From positions 124,001 to 188,000 of the forward strand of contig CAWJPF010000006.1 of the NCBI GenBank assembly GCA_963844625.1: a stretch of 64,000 nt of DNA, given 5' to 3'. The notes beneath the pieces are model-generated. The model was not told where the DNA came from and made no database searches. It saw only the letters and a program-made list of their open reading frames with translations. The DNA is from Palsa-504 sp963844625. GTDB lineage: Bacteria > Actinomycetota > Actinomycetes > Streptosporangiales > Streptosporangiaceae. This document shows, one piece after another, positions 49,525-58,202 of the stretch. Numbering within the stretch: position 1 is the first letter of the stretch; each line of letters starts with the position of its first letter. The translations under genes were made by a program, and so were the position numbers.

Positions 49525-50999
49525 TGACAGCTGCGCTGGAGATCACCGCGGCCCGCCATGCGGATCTCGGGCTCATCAGGGCCGTGGCGGCCGGCCGGGC
49601 CGTCAGCATCGGCCCGGACCTGCTCGAGGCGGTGCAGCAGCGCTGCGCCGAGGCCCGGCGGGTGCTGCGCGACGGGCGGCTGCTCTACGGAGTGAACACC
49701 GGCATGGGCGCGCTTTCCTCGGTGCGCCTGACCGAGGAACAGCAGCGTTCGCACCAGCGCAACCTGCTGCTGGCGCGGGCCACCGGCGGGCCGCCGTGGC
49801 TCGAGGTGCCTGAGGTCCGGGCGATCTTCGCCGTCCGGCTGCTGACCTTCCTTTCCGGCGACGCCGCCGTATCCGGCGGCCTGTGCCAGCGGCTCGCCGA
49901 TTTCCTCAACGACGGCATCGTCCCGGCGGTCCCCCGCACCGGGGCGGGGTCGGCGGGTGAGATTATGCCGCTGGCGCACGCGTTCGGTCCCCTGGTGGGC
50001 CTCGGCCAGGTGCTCGGGCCAGACGGAACGGCGCGGCCCGCCGGCCGCGGGCTGGGCGAGTTCGGGCTCGGCCCGAAAGAGGGCATCGCGCTGATCCAGG
50101 GCGTCCCCGGAGCCACCGGCCTGGCTGCGCTCCGCCTCGGCGAGGCCGCCGGGCTCACCTCGCTCATGGAGGCGTCGGCGGCGCTGTCGATCGTCGCGAT
50201 CAGGGCACCGCGCGATCCCTATCGCGCCGCCTGCGGACGCGGTGACGAGATACTTGCCGCCGTACTCGGCCGGCTCCGGGCGGCCGCAGGCGATGACCCG
50301 TCGCCGCGGTCCCTGCAGGCGCCGGTATCGTTCCGGGTCGCCGGGCCGGTGCTCACCCAGGTGGTCCGGGCGGCCGCCCTGCTGGAGGCGGCCACCCGCC
50401 GTGCCCTGACCGGGGTCACCGACTCCCCCGCCTACCTCGACGGACGGTTCACCGGCACCGCCGGGTTCCACGGCATCGACCTGGCCGCGCACTGCGACCA
50501 GCTCACCGCGGCGTTCGGCCATGCGGCCGAGGTGTCGGCGGCCCGCATCCACCGGCTGATGGATCCCGCGGTCACCGGGCTGCCCGCGCAGCTGACCCGC
50601 AATCCAGGCCCGGAGGCCGGCCTGACCCCGGTCCACAAGCGGGCCGCCGGGGAGGTCCACGCCATGAGGCGGCTGGCCACCGCGACCCCGGTCGGCCTGA
50701 TCGAGACCTCCGGCGGCCAGGAGGACGTGCAGTCGTTCGCGTGGGAGGCCGCGGACAAACTCGCCGCCGCACTGCGGCATGCGCGGGCGGTCACGGCGTG
50801 CGAACTGCTGGCCGGCTACCAGGCGATGACCCTGGCCGGACGTCAGCCGCCTGCTGGAAGCCAGGCGCTGATGACGTGGCTGGCCGGGATCATCGAGCCG
50901 ATCGACGGCGACCGGCCGTTCGGCGAAGACATCGAACGCCTCATCCGCACGCCCTGGCCCTCCGTTGACACAGCCGTGAGCCCGCTGACACAGCCGTGA
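49524..50999 (+). CDS. Aromatic amino acid lyase (HAL/PAL) homologue lacking the MIO triad
   Basis: 491 residues. The HAL/PAL fold is clear: LLYGVNTGMGALSSVRLTEE (catalytic Tyr region), TGAGSAGEIMPLAHAFGPLV, GPKEGIALIQGVPGATGLAA, RDPYRAACGRGDEIL and TSGGQEDVQSFAWEA. The family's Ala-Ser-Gly that cyclises to MIO (GASGDLAPLAH) aligns with Ser-Ala-Gly (GSAGEIMPLAH). The MIO-supporting Asn in 'LING' is Gln (LIQG), and the substrate-carboxylate Arg in 'YSLR' is missing (YRAA). Tyr and the QED Glu are kept. Normal MIO-dependent ammonia elimination is unlikely. It is translationally coupled to the OCD homologue, suggesting one pathway. Confidence 0.8.
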   Translation: MTAALEITAARHADLGLIRAVAAGRAVSIGPDLLEAVQQRCAEARRVLRDGRLLYGVNTGMGALSSVRLTEEQQRSHQRNLLLARATGGPPWLEVPEVRAIFAVRLLTFLSGDAAVSGGLCQRLADFLNDGIVPAVPRTGAGSAGEIMPLAHAFGPLVGLGQVLGPDGTARPAGRGLGEFGLGPKEGIALIQGVPGATGLAALRLGEAAGLTSLMEASAALSIVAIRAPRDPYRAACGRGDEILAAVLGRLRAAAGDDPSPRSLQAPVSFRVAGPVLTQVVRAAALLEAATRRALTGVTDSPAYLDGRFTGTAGFHGIDLAAHCDQLTAAFGHAAEVSAARIHRLMDPAVTGLPAQLTRNPGPEAGLTPVHKRAAGEVHAMRRLATATPVGLIETSGGQEDVQSFAWEAADKLAAALRHARAVTACELLAGYQAMTLAGRQPPAGSQALMTWLAGIIEPIDGDRPFGEDIERLIRTPWPSVDTAVSPLTQP

Positions 51000-51086
51000 G
51001 CCCTTGAGACGCGGCAACTGCGGGAAGAAACGGACTGGGCGAACGCGGTTCGACGCTGACCGGGCGGCGCGGCGAAACCTGGCCGC

Positions 51087-51130
51087 CCGTTCGGAATAAT
51101 CATAATTCTTTACCGAACGGACCGTCGTTC
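51087..51130. promoter_or_regulatory. Inverted repeat CCGTTCGG / CCGAACGG with TACCGAACG box
   Basis: 8-bp perfect arms at 51087-51094 and 51113-51120 enclose an 18-bp A/T-rich centre (AATAATCATAATTCTTTA). The right half TACCGAACGGACCGTCGTTC resembles bases 327-346. It lies between the lyase gene and the 51180 gene, so it may be a terminator of the former or an operator of the latter. Confidence 0.4.
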
Positions 51131-51179
51131 ATCCGCCAGGGGGGAGGCAATCCGCCGCCCACACCCGCAGAATCGCGGC

Positions 51180-51662
51180 ATGCTTATCGCGCTGCTGGCG
51201 GTACTGGGCGTCGATCTGGCTATACTCGCCGTCGTGGTCGCCGTCCTGCTCAGTCGCCGGGCCTGGGTCCGCCACCAGCGCGGTGCCTTTAAGGGCATGA
51301 TCCGCGTCGCCGAAGGCGAGGTGCCCGGGCTGCGCCCGAAGTGGAAGCGCGGCTTCGGCCGGTGGGTGGGCGATGTCCTGGTCTGGGCCAAGGCGCCGTC
51401 GCTGTTCCGGAACGAGTTCGTTCAAGCTGACCGACTGGCCGCCGAGGCGCGAGAGACCGTGCCGGCCGACAAGGTCAAGCGGCTGGGCAGCGGGCCGGTG
51501 ATCGTAGCGGTAGCCGCCGACGGCGCGCGCGTCGAGATCGTCACCACGGCGGCCGATCACGAGCGGGCGCTCGGAGCGTTCACCGAAGCCACCGGGAAGC
51601 ACGCTACGCGTAGCCGTACACCTACGCCGCTGCCTAACCCTGGAACCGACCGGGCAGGGTAA
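51180..51662 (+). CDS. DUF2550-like membrane-anchored protein
   Basis: 160 residues. One N-terminal hydrophobic helix (LIALLAVLGVDLAILAVVVA, about 2-24) followed by RRAWVRHQRGAFKGMIRVAE and KRGFGRWVGDVLVWAKAPSL. The pattern of a single anchor, then a PH-like 'G.+.+.+R...........G+.R+..D.L.W+...S+.' domain, resembles DUF2550. A variable Ser/Thr/Pro tail ends it. Function unknown; homologues often accompany the atp operon, which is not the case here. Confidence 0.5.
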   Translation: MLIALLAVLGVDLAILAVVVAVLLSRRAWVRHQRGAFKGMIRVAEGEVPGLRPKWKRGFGRWVGDVLVWAKAPSLFRNEFVQADRLAAEARETVPADKVKRLGSGPVIVAVAADGARVEIVTTAADHERALGAFTEATGKHATRSRTPTPLPNPGTDRAG

Positions 51663-51668
51663 GCAACC

Positions 51669-51745
51669 AGCAGCGCGGGGGGATGTCTGCCTTGGACGTC
51701 CGTCGCGAACCTAGGCCCCCCGCACCTGCTGTGCGGCGGCTATTT
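51669..51745 (+). terminator. Long GC-rich stem-loop with U-rich tail
   Basis: CAGCAG (51669-51674) and CGGGGGG (51677-51683) pair with CCCCCCG (51717-51723) and CTGCTG (51727-51732) through a small internal loop; ATTTTGTTTC follows about 10 bp later. It starts 7 bp after the 51180-51662 gene, so it is probably its terminator. The 33-nt apical part contains a GGACGTCC palindrome. Confidence 0.5.
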
Positions 51746-51857
51746 TGTTTCATCCCTGGCGGGTGATGGCGGTGCGCCCTGGCGGGCGGATGCTAAAGTG
51801 CCCTGCGCACGCTGCAGTTACGTGCCAGATAGTGGTTCCGCCCGCGAAGGAGAGCGA

Positions 51858-52244
51858 ATGTCGTATCCGCTGTTGAACATTTTCTGGACCATGTTCGAGT
51901 TCTTCCTGTGGATTGTCTGGATCTGGATCTTCGTCATGGTGATCTTCGACATCTTCCGCAGCCGTGATTTGTCCGGCTGGGGGAAGGCTCTATGGGTGCT
52001 GTTCGTGGCCATCATCCCGGTAGTCGGGGTACTGGTCTACCTGATCGTCCGCGGCGGCTCGATGCATGAGCGGGCGGCCCGGCAGGCGCAGCAGCAGGAC
52101 GAGGCGTTCCGCGGCTACGTCCAGTCGGCCGCGGGGACGAGTCCCGCCGACCAGCTGACGAAGCTGGCTGACCTGCGAACCCAGGGCGTGATCACCGCCG
52201 ACGAGTTCGAGCGGGAGAAGGCGAAGATCCTGACCTCAGCCTGA
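51858..52244 (+). CDS. PLDc_N / SHOCT domain membrane protein
   Basis: 128 residues from ATG 51858 (GAAGGAG 7 bp upstream). Two membrane helices (IFWTMFEFFLWIVWIWIFVM and ALWVLFVAIIPVVGVLVYLI) form the PLD-nuclease-N-terminal-type hairpin with FDIFRSRDLSGWGKALW. The C-terminal DQLTKLADLRTQGVITADEF and EREKAKIL are a SHOCT motif. Such small proteins are common in actinobacteria and probably act at the membrane as adaptor or stress proteins. Confidence 0.8.
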   Translation: MSYPLLNIFWTMFEFFLWIVWIWIFVMVIFDIFRSRDLSGWGKALWVLFVAIIPVVGVLVYLIVRGGSMHERAARQAQQQDEAFRGYVQSAAGTSPADQLTKLADLRTQGVITADEFEREKAKILTSA

Positions 52245-52251
52245 AAACGAG

Positions 52252-52286
52252 AAAGGTCTGGCCTGGAGTGATCAGGCCAGACCTTT
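52252..52286. terminator. Bidirectional intrinsic terminator
   Basis: AAAGGTCTGGCCTG and its exact complement flank the loop GAGTGAT. The flanks are A-rich on the left (GAAAACGAGAAAG) and T-rich on the right (GCGTTTCTCTGTTT). It separates the SHOCT gene from the convergent 52467-52733 gene. Confidence 0.88.
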
Positions 52287-52466
52287 GCGTTTCTCTGTTT
52301 CGGTTAACTGATCAGGAAATATTGGCAGGATCGGCGGACACATCGTTCTGCCGGTTCGACCAGGCGGCGGCGCCGCCGACAGCCGCGGCTCGAGCTTGGC
52401 TCCACTTGCCGGAGGGCGTCATACCTCACCCACCGGGAGTGATTGACCGTGCCGGCCGGCCAGCCG

Positions 52467-52733
52467 TCAGTCACCAGAGTTGGCTTCGCTCGCGGACGGA
52501 TCCCGGTCCTGGAGGCGTCGTACCTCCACGACCTGGACGCCGAAGGTCTCGAGCCGGGCGAGGAGCCCGTTCAGGGCGGCCAGATCCCGCAGGGGGCCGT
52601 GTAGGACGGTTTCGACCGGCTCCACCGAGGCGGTGAGCCGGTCGAAGTCAAGCAAGGCCTCGGGCGGGAGAACCCCTGTTACCCGGATCTCGTAGTAAGA
52701 CGATGGCACTTGCGGCCCCCAGTCGATCGGCAT
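52467..52733 (-). CDS. Small conserved hypothetical protein
   Basis: 88 residues from ATG 52733 (ATG 52754 would add seven). SSYYEIRVTGVLPPEALLDF, then VETVLHGPLRDLAALNGLLA and FGVQVVEVRRL. This looks like a frequent actinobacterial short protein found beside regulators or oxidoreductases ('YE++V.G.+....W...F.G......TVL.G...DQAALHGLL.+....G+.+++V+R'). A beta-alpha-beta ferredoxin-like fold is likely. Function unknown. It converges on the SHOCT gene and is divergent from the LuxR regulator. Confidence 0.65.
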   Translation of the reverse strand: MPIDWGPQVPSSYYEIRVTGVLPPEALLDFDRLTASVEPVETVLHGPLRDLAALNGLLARLETFGVQVVEVRRLQDRDPSASEANSGD

Positions 52734-52963
52734 TCGGGCGTGGCCAACTACCAACTTCCCGCTTTACGGCGCGCCGCGCCCCACTCACCACGGATGAATT
52801 CGTCACCCTGGTGAGATTGCGAAGAGGGTGATGACGTATCACCCGCCTGCGGTAGAGAAAGATGACAAGGGTGTTTGGCCTGCCCGGACCTCGCATGCCA
52901 TCCGGGGCGCTCTGGGCGCAGGGCTGGCCGCCGACTGTTGTCAGCCGGAAGAGGATAATCCTG

Positions 52964-55687
52964 ATGGGGATGGCCACTAATCCGCACGGGGCCGCCCGCC
53001 CTCGAGGCATCCCCGGTTCTGACGATCCGATTCTGATGTCCAAGATCACCGTGCCCGCCCTGCCGGGCTGGGTGATGGCGCGCCCGCGGGTCGAAAAGCT
53101 CATCGCGGATGGTGCGCGCGGGCCGCTGACGACGGTCACCGGGCCACCCGGCGCGGGCAAGACCATGGCGACCGCGCTGTGGGCGGCCAGTGCCTCTGCC
53201 TCCTCTGGCTCCAGGGCCTGGATCACCCTCGACCGCTATGACAACCGGCCGAAGGTCTTCTGGTCCTATGTCGTGGCCGCGCTGCGGCGAGCCGGCATTA
53301 CGGTGCCACGGGTCTTGTCGGCGCCGAGTCGCGCGGTGGTCGACCATGCGTTCCTGCTCCGGCTGGCATCGGTGCTGGCGGCCCAGGACGCGCCGGTGAT
53401 GCTGGTACTCGACGACCTCCACCTGGTGAGGGAACCGGCGATTCTTGACGGACTGGATTACGTCCTCCGGAACGCGACGCCGGGGTTGCACCTCGTGGTG
53501 TCATCACGAATGGACCCGCTGCTGCCCTTGCACCGATATCGGCTGGCCGGTGAGCTGGCCGAAATCCGGGCCGATGACCTGGCCTTCAGCGTTCCCGAAT
53601 CCACCTCGGTGCTGGCGCATCACGGCGTAACGCTGTCCGCGGCGGCGCTGGAGTGCCTCACCGGGCGGACGGAGGGCTGGGCGGCCGGAGTGCGGATGGC
53701 GGCACTCTCGCTGGACGGGCATCCCGATCCCGAGCAATTCGTCAAGCAACTGGACGCGGACGACAACGCCGTGACCGGCTACCTGGTGGACGAAGTGCTC
53801 AACGCCCAGCCCGCTTCCGTCCGAAAGCTGCTCCTGCGGACGAGCATCCTGGACTGCGTCAGCGCCGACCTGGCCAGCGAACTGACCGGTGACCCCCAGG
53901 CCGCCGGAGCACTGGCGACACTGGCGCAGGCTAACGCGTTCGTCCGGCCGCTCGGGCAGGGGTGGTTTCGCTACCATGCGATGTTCGCCGAGGTTCTGCG
54001 CCTAAAGCTGCGAAGCGAACGCCCGGACCAGTGGCTCGAACTGCACCAGCGGGCGGCCTGGTGGTATCAGCGGAACGGGTCTCTCATCGAAGCCGTGCGG
54101 CACGCGGCGGCCTGCGGTAACTGGCCGCTCGCGGCCGGAATAGTCGTCGATGAGCTTGCGATAGGCCAGCTCATCGAGCCACGGGGCAGCCAATTGCTCG
54201 CCGAGGTGTTCCGCGACATGCCGCTGGACCTGGTTCGGACGCAACCGCATCCGCTGCTCGTGATCGCGGCAATGGGGTTGTCTGACGGTACGGGCCAGCC
54301 CGGTGCGGCCTCGCTCGCCGCAGCGGAGAGAATTCTCGACGACCTTCCGCCGGGCCGCGAAGTCCCGGCTCGGCTGTGCGCCGCGTTGATCCGGCTCGCG
54401 CTGTCCCGCCGCACCGGGGATCTCGATACCGCGGCCACGGCGGCGGCCAGTGCGGCGGCTCTGCTTGCGGAACTGCCGGAAAGCTTGCTCGCGCGGCATC
54501 CCGGGATCCAGGCGCAGGTGCTGTCGGGCCGCGGAGCCGCGGCACTGCGGGCGGGCCGGCTCGACGAAGCGGTCGCCATCTTCAAGGAGGGCGCGGCCGC
54601 CTTCGGTCCGGACACCGCGGGGGAGCGCGCGGACTGCCTGGCCTACCTCGCGCTCGCCGACGCGCTGGACGGACGGCTGAGCCGGGCCGTAGAGCTAGCC
54701 GAAGCGTCTGCCCTGGCCGCCCAGGACGGCAGCGACGCGCTGACCGAGCACGTCGCCCCCGCCGCGAGCATCGCGCGGGCATCGGTGTATCTGGATCGCA
54801 ACGAGAGGCAACGTGCGCACGGTCAGCTCAGGCTGGCCGAGGCCGCTCTGCGGGTGAGCCCGGACAAGCTGCTGAGCGCGGTGGCCTGCCTGATCGCGGC
54901 ACGGCGCCGCCTGGCCGAAGGCCGCGCGCCTGCGGCGGCGGAAATCATCGGCCGCGCACGACAGGACTGGTCGCCCCCGGGCTGGCTCGACCACAGGCTG
55001 ACGCTGCTCGAATCGCGGGTATGCACGGCAATCGGGGACATCCAGGCCGCGGTGGCCGCGGCCCGGCGTGCCGATGAGGCGTCCGGGCCCGATGCCGCGG
55101 CGGCGCTGGCCCGGGCGTGGCTGGCCGCGGGCGATCATGAAGCGGCCCGCCGGGTCCTGGACACCGCGGCGGAAGGGACCCGCACGGCGCCTGAGCAAGC
55201 CCGGCTGGAGGGATGGCTGGTCGATGCCCGGCTGCGCTACCTCACCGGTGACGGCGCGCGGGGTCGCCGGTCGCTGGAGCACGCGCTGCGGCTGGGCCGG
55301 CCAGAACAGCTCCGGCTGGCCTTTGCCCTGGAGCGAACCTGGATTCAGCCGGTGCTCCGACGTGACCCTGACCTGGCCCAGGCCTACAGTGAGCTACTCA
55401 AGCCCGATCTGGCGAGCCCCGATCTGGCTCGCTCGGACCTGGCCCGGATTCCGGACCAGCAGGCCCGCCCCGGCCAGGATGCTCCGCTGATCATCGAGCC
55501 GCTCACCGAGCGGGAGCACGAGGCGCTCCAGCACCTCTCCGAGATGCTCAGCACCGCTGAGATCGCGGCCGAGATGTACATCTCGGTGAATACGGTCAAG
55601 TCCCACCTCAGGAGCATCTACCGCAAGCTATCGGCGGCGCACCGGAACGAGGCGGTCCGCCGCGCCAGGCAGCTCCAGCTGATCTGA
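52964..55687 (+). CDS. Large ATP-binding LuxR-family (LAL/MalT-type) regulator 1
   Basis: 907 residues from ATG 52964 (AGAGG 9 bp upstream); an upstream ATG at 52862 is in frame. Walker A VTGPPGAGKTMATALW (about 58-73) and Walker B VMLVLDDLHLV form a STAND-type ATPase, with WRTEG-like GRTEGWAAGVRMAALSLDGH and a helical TPR-like middle. The C-terminal LuxR HTH reads LTEREHEALQHLSEMLSTAE followed by YISVNTVKSHLRSIYRKLSA. Such regulators respond to an unknown ligand through the TPR region. A short repeat of PDLASPDLARSDLAR precedes the HTH. Its last 70 bp overlap the convergent second regulator. Confidence 0.85.
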   Translation: MGMATNPHGAARPRGIPGSDDPILMSKITVPALPGWVMARPRVEKLIADGARGPLTTVTGPPGAGKTMATALWAASASASSGSRAWITLDRYDNRPKVFWSYVVAALRRAGITVPRVLSAPSRAVVDHAFLLRLASVLAAQDAPVMLVLDDLHLVREPAILDGLDYVLRNATPGLHLVVSSRMDPLLPLHRYRLAGELAEIRADDLAFSVPESTSVLAHHGVTLSAAALECLTGRTEGWAAGVRMAALSLDGHPDPEQFVKQLDADDNAVTGYLVDEVLNAQPASVRKLLLRTSILDCVSADLASELTGDPQAAGALATLAQANAFVRPLGQGWFRYHAMFAEVLRLKLRSERPDQWLELHQRAAWWYQRNGSLIEAVRHAAACGNWPLAAGIVVDELAIGQLIEPRGSQLLAEVFRDMPLDLVRTQPHPLLVIAAMGLSDGTGQPGAASLAAAERILDDLPPGREVPARLCAALIRLALSRRTGDLDTAATAAASAAALLAELPESLLARHPGIQAQVLSGRGAAALRAGRLDEAVAIFKEGAAAFGPDTAGERADCLAYLALADALDGRLSRAVELAEASALAAQDGSDALTEHVAPAASIARASVYLDRNERQRAHGQLRLAEAALRVSPDKLLSAVACLIAARRRLAEGRAPAAAEIIGRARQDWSPPGWLDHRLTLLESRVCTAIGDIQAAVAAARRADEASGPDAAAALARAWLAAGDHEAARRVLDTAAEGTRTAPEQARLEGWLVDARLRYLTGDGARGRRSLEHALRLGRPEQLRLAFALERTWIQPVLRRDPDLAQAYSELLKPDLASPDLARSDLARIPDQQARPGQDAPLIIEPLTEREHEALQHLSEMLSTAEIAAEMYISVNTVKSHLRSIYRKLSAAHRNEAVRRARQLQLI

Positions 55688-58053
55688 GCTCCGCCGGGTA
55701 AGAGACGGCCGACCTGGCGGCCTCGCTTGACGGCGTCATGCCGGGTGGACACGCCCAGCTTGCGGTAGATCGCCTGGGCATGGGTCTTGATCGTGTTCGG
55801 CGACAGGTGCAGCTCCTGCCCGATCTCGCGCAGCGAGAGCGTACCCTGCAGCAGATGCAGGACCGCTACCTCACGTTCGGTCAGCGGTTCAGCGAACGGC
55901 ACGGCCTTCGGTTGGCCCGCGGCCTGCTGCTCAAGCCGTTCCAGCCGGGCCAGCAGGATCCCGGCACCGTCCTGGAATGATGTCAGCAGCAGCCGCGCCT
56001 GGTCGACGAGGGCCGCCGAACCTGGGCGGTCTCCTAGGTCGAGCCGCACCTGTGCCAGCAACTCCATGGCGACGATCGTGGGCCAGGGACCGATCCCGGG
56101 CACTTGCTGCCGGGACTGGACTGCATGCTCGAGAGCGTCACGAGCCTCCTGCAGTCTGCCCTGAGCGGTGTACACCGCTCCGACGGCCATGTAGGCCAGG
56201 GAACTCTGCGGTGTCTCGCTGGCCCCGTCACGGGTGCCAAGCCGGAGGGCATCATCCGCAAGGTCTTGCGCTCGCGCCAGTTTGCCCAGTTCGACTGCTG
56301 TCAGGCAGAGCATGGCCGAGGCGAGCATGCGCACCAGCGGGATCGCGGCCTCACTGGAAACGGCCTCCTCCAGCGGCTCCTCCGCGGCCTTAGGCTCCCC
56401 GGATAGGTAGCGGCTCAAGCCAACCGCGGTTCGTGCCAGGGCGTACCACGGCGACGCCGGATCACTTTCCAGCTCAGCGGCCGCGACCGCTGACTCACGC
56501 ATCGCCCGGAGGCCGTCGAACCCGAAGACGCCTCGCAGGAGCGCGGCCGAGGACGTCAGCGATCGCATGCCGTCGGGCAGCGGCTCCTCCCGCTTCCCGG
56601 CCGCCATGACCGCAAGCCAGTGGCGTAGGGTCTCCCGGTCGCCGGACAGGGCCGCGATCCACGCGGCGCAGTGCGCGGCCAGCGGATCGGCCCTGATCGC
56701 GTGATCGCCGAGCAGGCCCAGCCAGCCGCGAACGGTCGCCACCTGGCCGGAATCGACGTAGGCAGGCCACTGACTCGCGATGAGCTCGACCACCCCGGTG
56801 AGGTCTCCAGCGGCCACCGCATGACGAATCGTCTCTTCCACCGATCCCGACCGCCGGTGCCAGGCACTCGCGCGTTCGTGCAGCGTGGCGACCACGCCCG
56901 GCTCGGTCCGGTCGAGATAGCCGCGGAGCATCTGCGCGAACAGGCGGTGATAGCGGAACCACTGCCGGATCTCATCGAGCGGCACGACAAACAGGTTCTC
57001 CCGGTCCAGGGTGTCAAGGATCTCCGCCGCGTTGGTCGACCCGAGCACGGCGTCGCAGAGCGGGGCACTGAACCGGCCGAGAATCGACGTCCGCGCGAGG
57101 AACTGGCGGATCTCGGCCGGCTCACGGCTGAGCACCTCCTCGGCCAGGAAGTCGGTGATGAACCGGTTGTCGCCGCTGAACTGGCGGACGAAAGCGCCGG
57201 GGGCAGGGTGCCCGCACAGCGAGAGCGCCGCTAGGTACAAGCTGGCCGGCCAGCCCTCGGTCCGCTCGACCAGCATGGCGATATCGGAGATGCTGAGCTC
57301 GGCGGCTGAGATCATCTGGACGAGCAGAGCCGCCTGGGCGGGCGTGAAGCGCAGCTCCCGGGCTCCGAGCTCGACCATTTCGCCGGACGCCCGCCACCGG
57401 GCGACTGGCAACGGCGGACTGGTCCGGGTGATCAGCACGACCTGAATCGAGGCCGGGAGATGGAGAAGGAAGAAGGCCATCTGCTCGTGGCAGCTGGGAT
57501 GGGTGACCGCCTGATAGTCGTCTAGCACGAGAATTACCGGAGCCGTGAGCCCGGTCAGTTCGTTGAGCAGGGCCGGCAGGACGGTTCCGGTGATATCAGG
57601 GTCATCGGCCCGAAGCTGCCGGTGATTCTCCTCGCCCACCAGGCCCGGGCAAGCCTTCTGCAGCGCATGGATGATGTGCCACCACAACCGGCTCGGGTCG
57701 TTCTCGCCGTCATCGAGCGAGAGCCAGGCGAACGGGCGGCTCTCTATCGTGCTGGCCTGCCACTGCGCCACGAGAGTCGTCTTCCCGAAGCCGGCTGATG
57801 CGTCCACGAGGATGAGTTTGGCGGTGGCGGCGGCCAGGCGCTGGACCAGCTCAGGCCGCTCGACCAAGTCCCTACGCAAGCCGGGAACCTGAAACTTCGT
57901 CTCGATCGGTACGTCAAAATCAGCCCGGCGCGGTACCGGGACCTTTACCGCCCGCAGGCCGGACCGAGACCGCGAGGGCGTGTTGGCTGTGCCGAAATCG
58001 CCGCTCACAACGAGCAGCTTAGTGTTATCAACACTTGATAGGCCAGAGGACAC
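55618..58053 (-). CDS. Large ATP-binding LuxR-family (LAL/MalT-type) regulator 2
   Basis: 811 residues from GTG 58053. DASAGFGKTTLVAQWQA is Walker A, VILVLDDYQAVTHP Walker B, and VERTEGWPASLYLAALSLCG the MalT-type WH segment. The HTH is LTEREVAVLHLLQGTLSLRE plus LHLSPNTIKTHAQAIYRKLG. After the HTH an extra 25-residue tail is read from the antisense of regulator 1's HTH. The two proteins share domain order but modest sequence, so they are old paralogues arranged tail to tail. Nested palindromes at 58021-58040 overlap its first codons and may be an autoregulatory site. Confidence 0.85.
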   Translation of the reverse strand: MSSGLSSVDNTKLLVVSGDFGTANTPSRSRSGLRAVKVPVPRRADFDVPIETKFQVPGLRRDLVERPELVQRLAAATAKLILVDASAGFGKTTLVAQWQASTIESRPFAWLSLDDGENDPSRLWWHIIHALQKACPGLVGEENHRQLRADDPDITGTVLPALLNELTGLTAPVILVLDDYQAVTHPSCHEQMAFFLLHLPASIQVVLITRTSPPLPVARWRASGEMVELGARELRFTPAQAALLVQMISAAELSISDIAMLVERTEGWPASLYLAALSLCGHPAPGAFVRQFSGDNRFITDFLAEEVLSREPAEIRQFLARTSILGRFSAPLCDAVLGSTNAAEILDTLDRENLFVVPLDEIRQWFRYHRLFAQMLRGYLDRTEPGVVATLHERASAWHRRSGSVEETIRHAVAAGDLTGVVELIASQWPAYVDSGQVATVRGWLGLLGDHAIRADPLAAHCAAWIAALSGDRETLRHWLAVMAAGKREEPLPDGMRSLTSSAALLRGVFGFDGLRAMRESAVAAAELESDPASPWYALARTAVGLSRYLSGEPKAAEEPLEEAVSSEAAIPLVRMLASAMLCLTAVELGKLARAQDLADDALRLGTRDGASETPQSSLAYMAVGAVYTAQGRLQEARDALEHAVQSRQQVPGIGPWPTIVAMELLAQVRLDLGDRPGSAALVDQARLLLTSFQDGAGILLARLERLEQQAAGQPKAVPFAEPLTEREVAVLHLLQGTLSLREIGQELHLSPNTIKTHAQAIYRKLGVSTRHDAVKRGRQVGRLLPGGAQISWSCLARRTASFRCAADSLR
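58021..58040. promoter_or_regulatory. Nested palindromes at the start of regulator 2
   Basis: AGTGTT-ATC-AACACT (58021-58035) and TATCAA-CAC-TTGATA (58026-58040) are two perfect overlapping palindromes sharing TATCAACACT. The low-GC patch lies over the first codons of regulator 2 and 160 bp upstream of the DUF1269 gene, a suitable place for an operator controlling both. If regulator 2 starts at its next in-frame GTG (58008), these would be fully upstream. Confidence 0.45.
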
Positions 58054-58202
58054 TTGCTCCGGAAAAGACCTAACGGCCCTTGACTAGCGTGACGCGAGTG
58101 CATAGGGCGACATGTATCACCCCTCACGGATGGCGCGTGGGTAGCCTCCAGCTGCTGAACTTAAGCCTAAAATTCACCGACACAGGGAGAAGGGAAGGCG
58201 CC

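Noticed and set aside
49209..51017. 602-codon minus-strand open frame opposite the lyase homologue
   Set aside because: The plus strand carries clear HAL/PAL motifs; the minus frame is Arg/Gly-rich noise crossing two genes.
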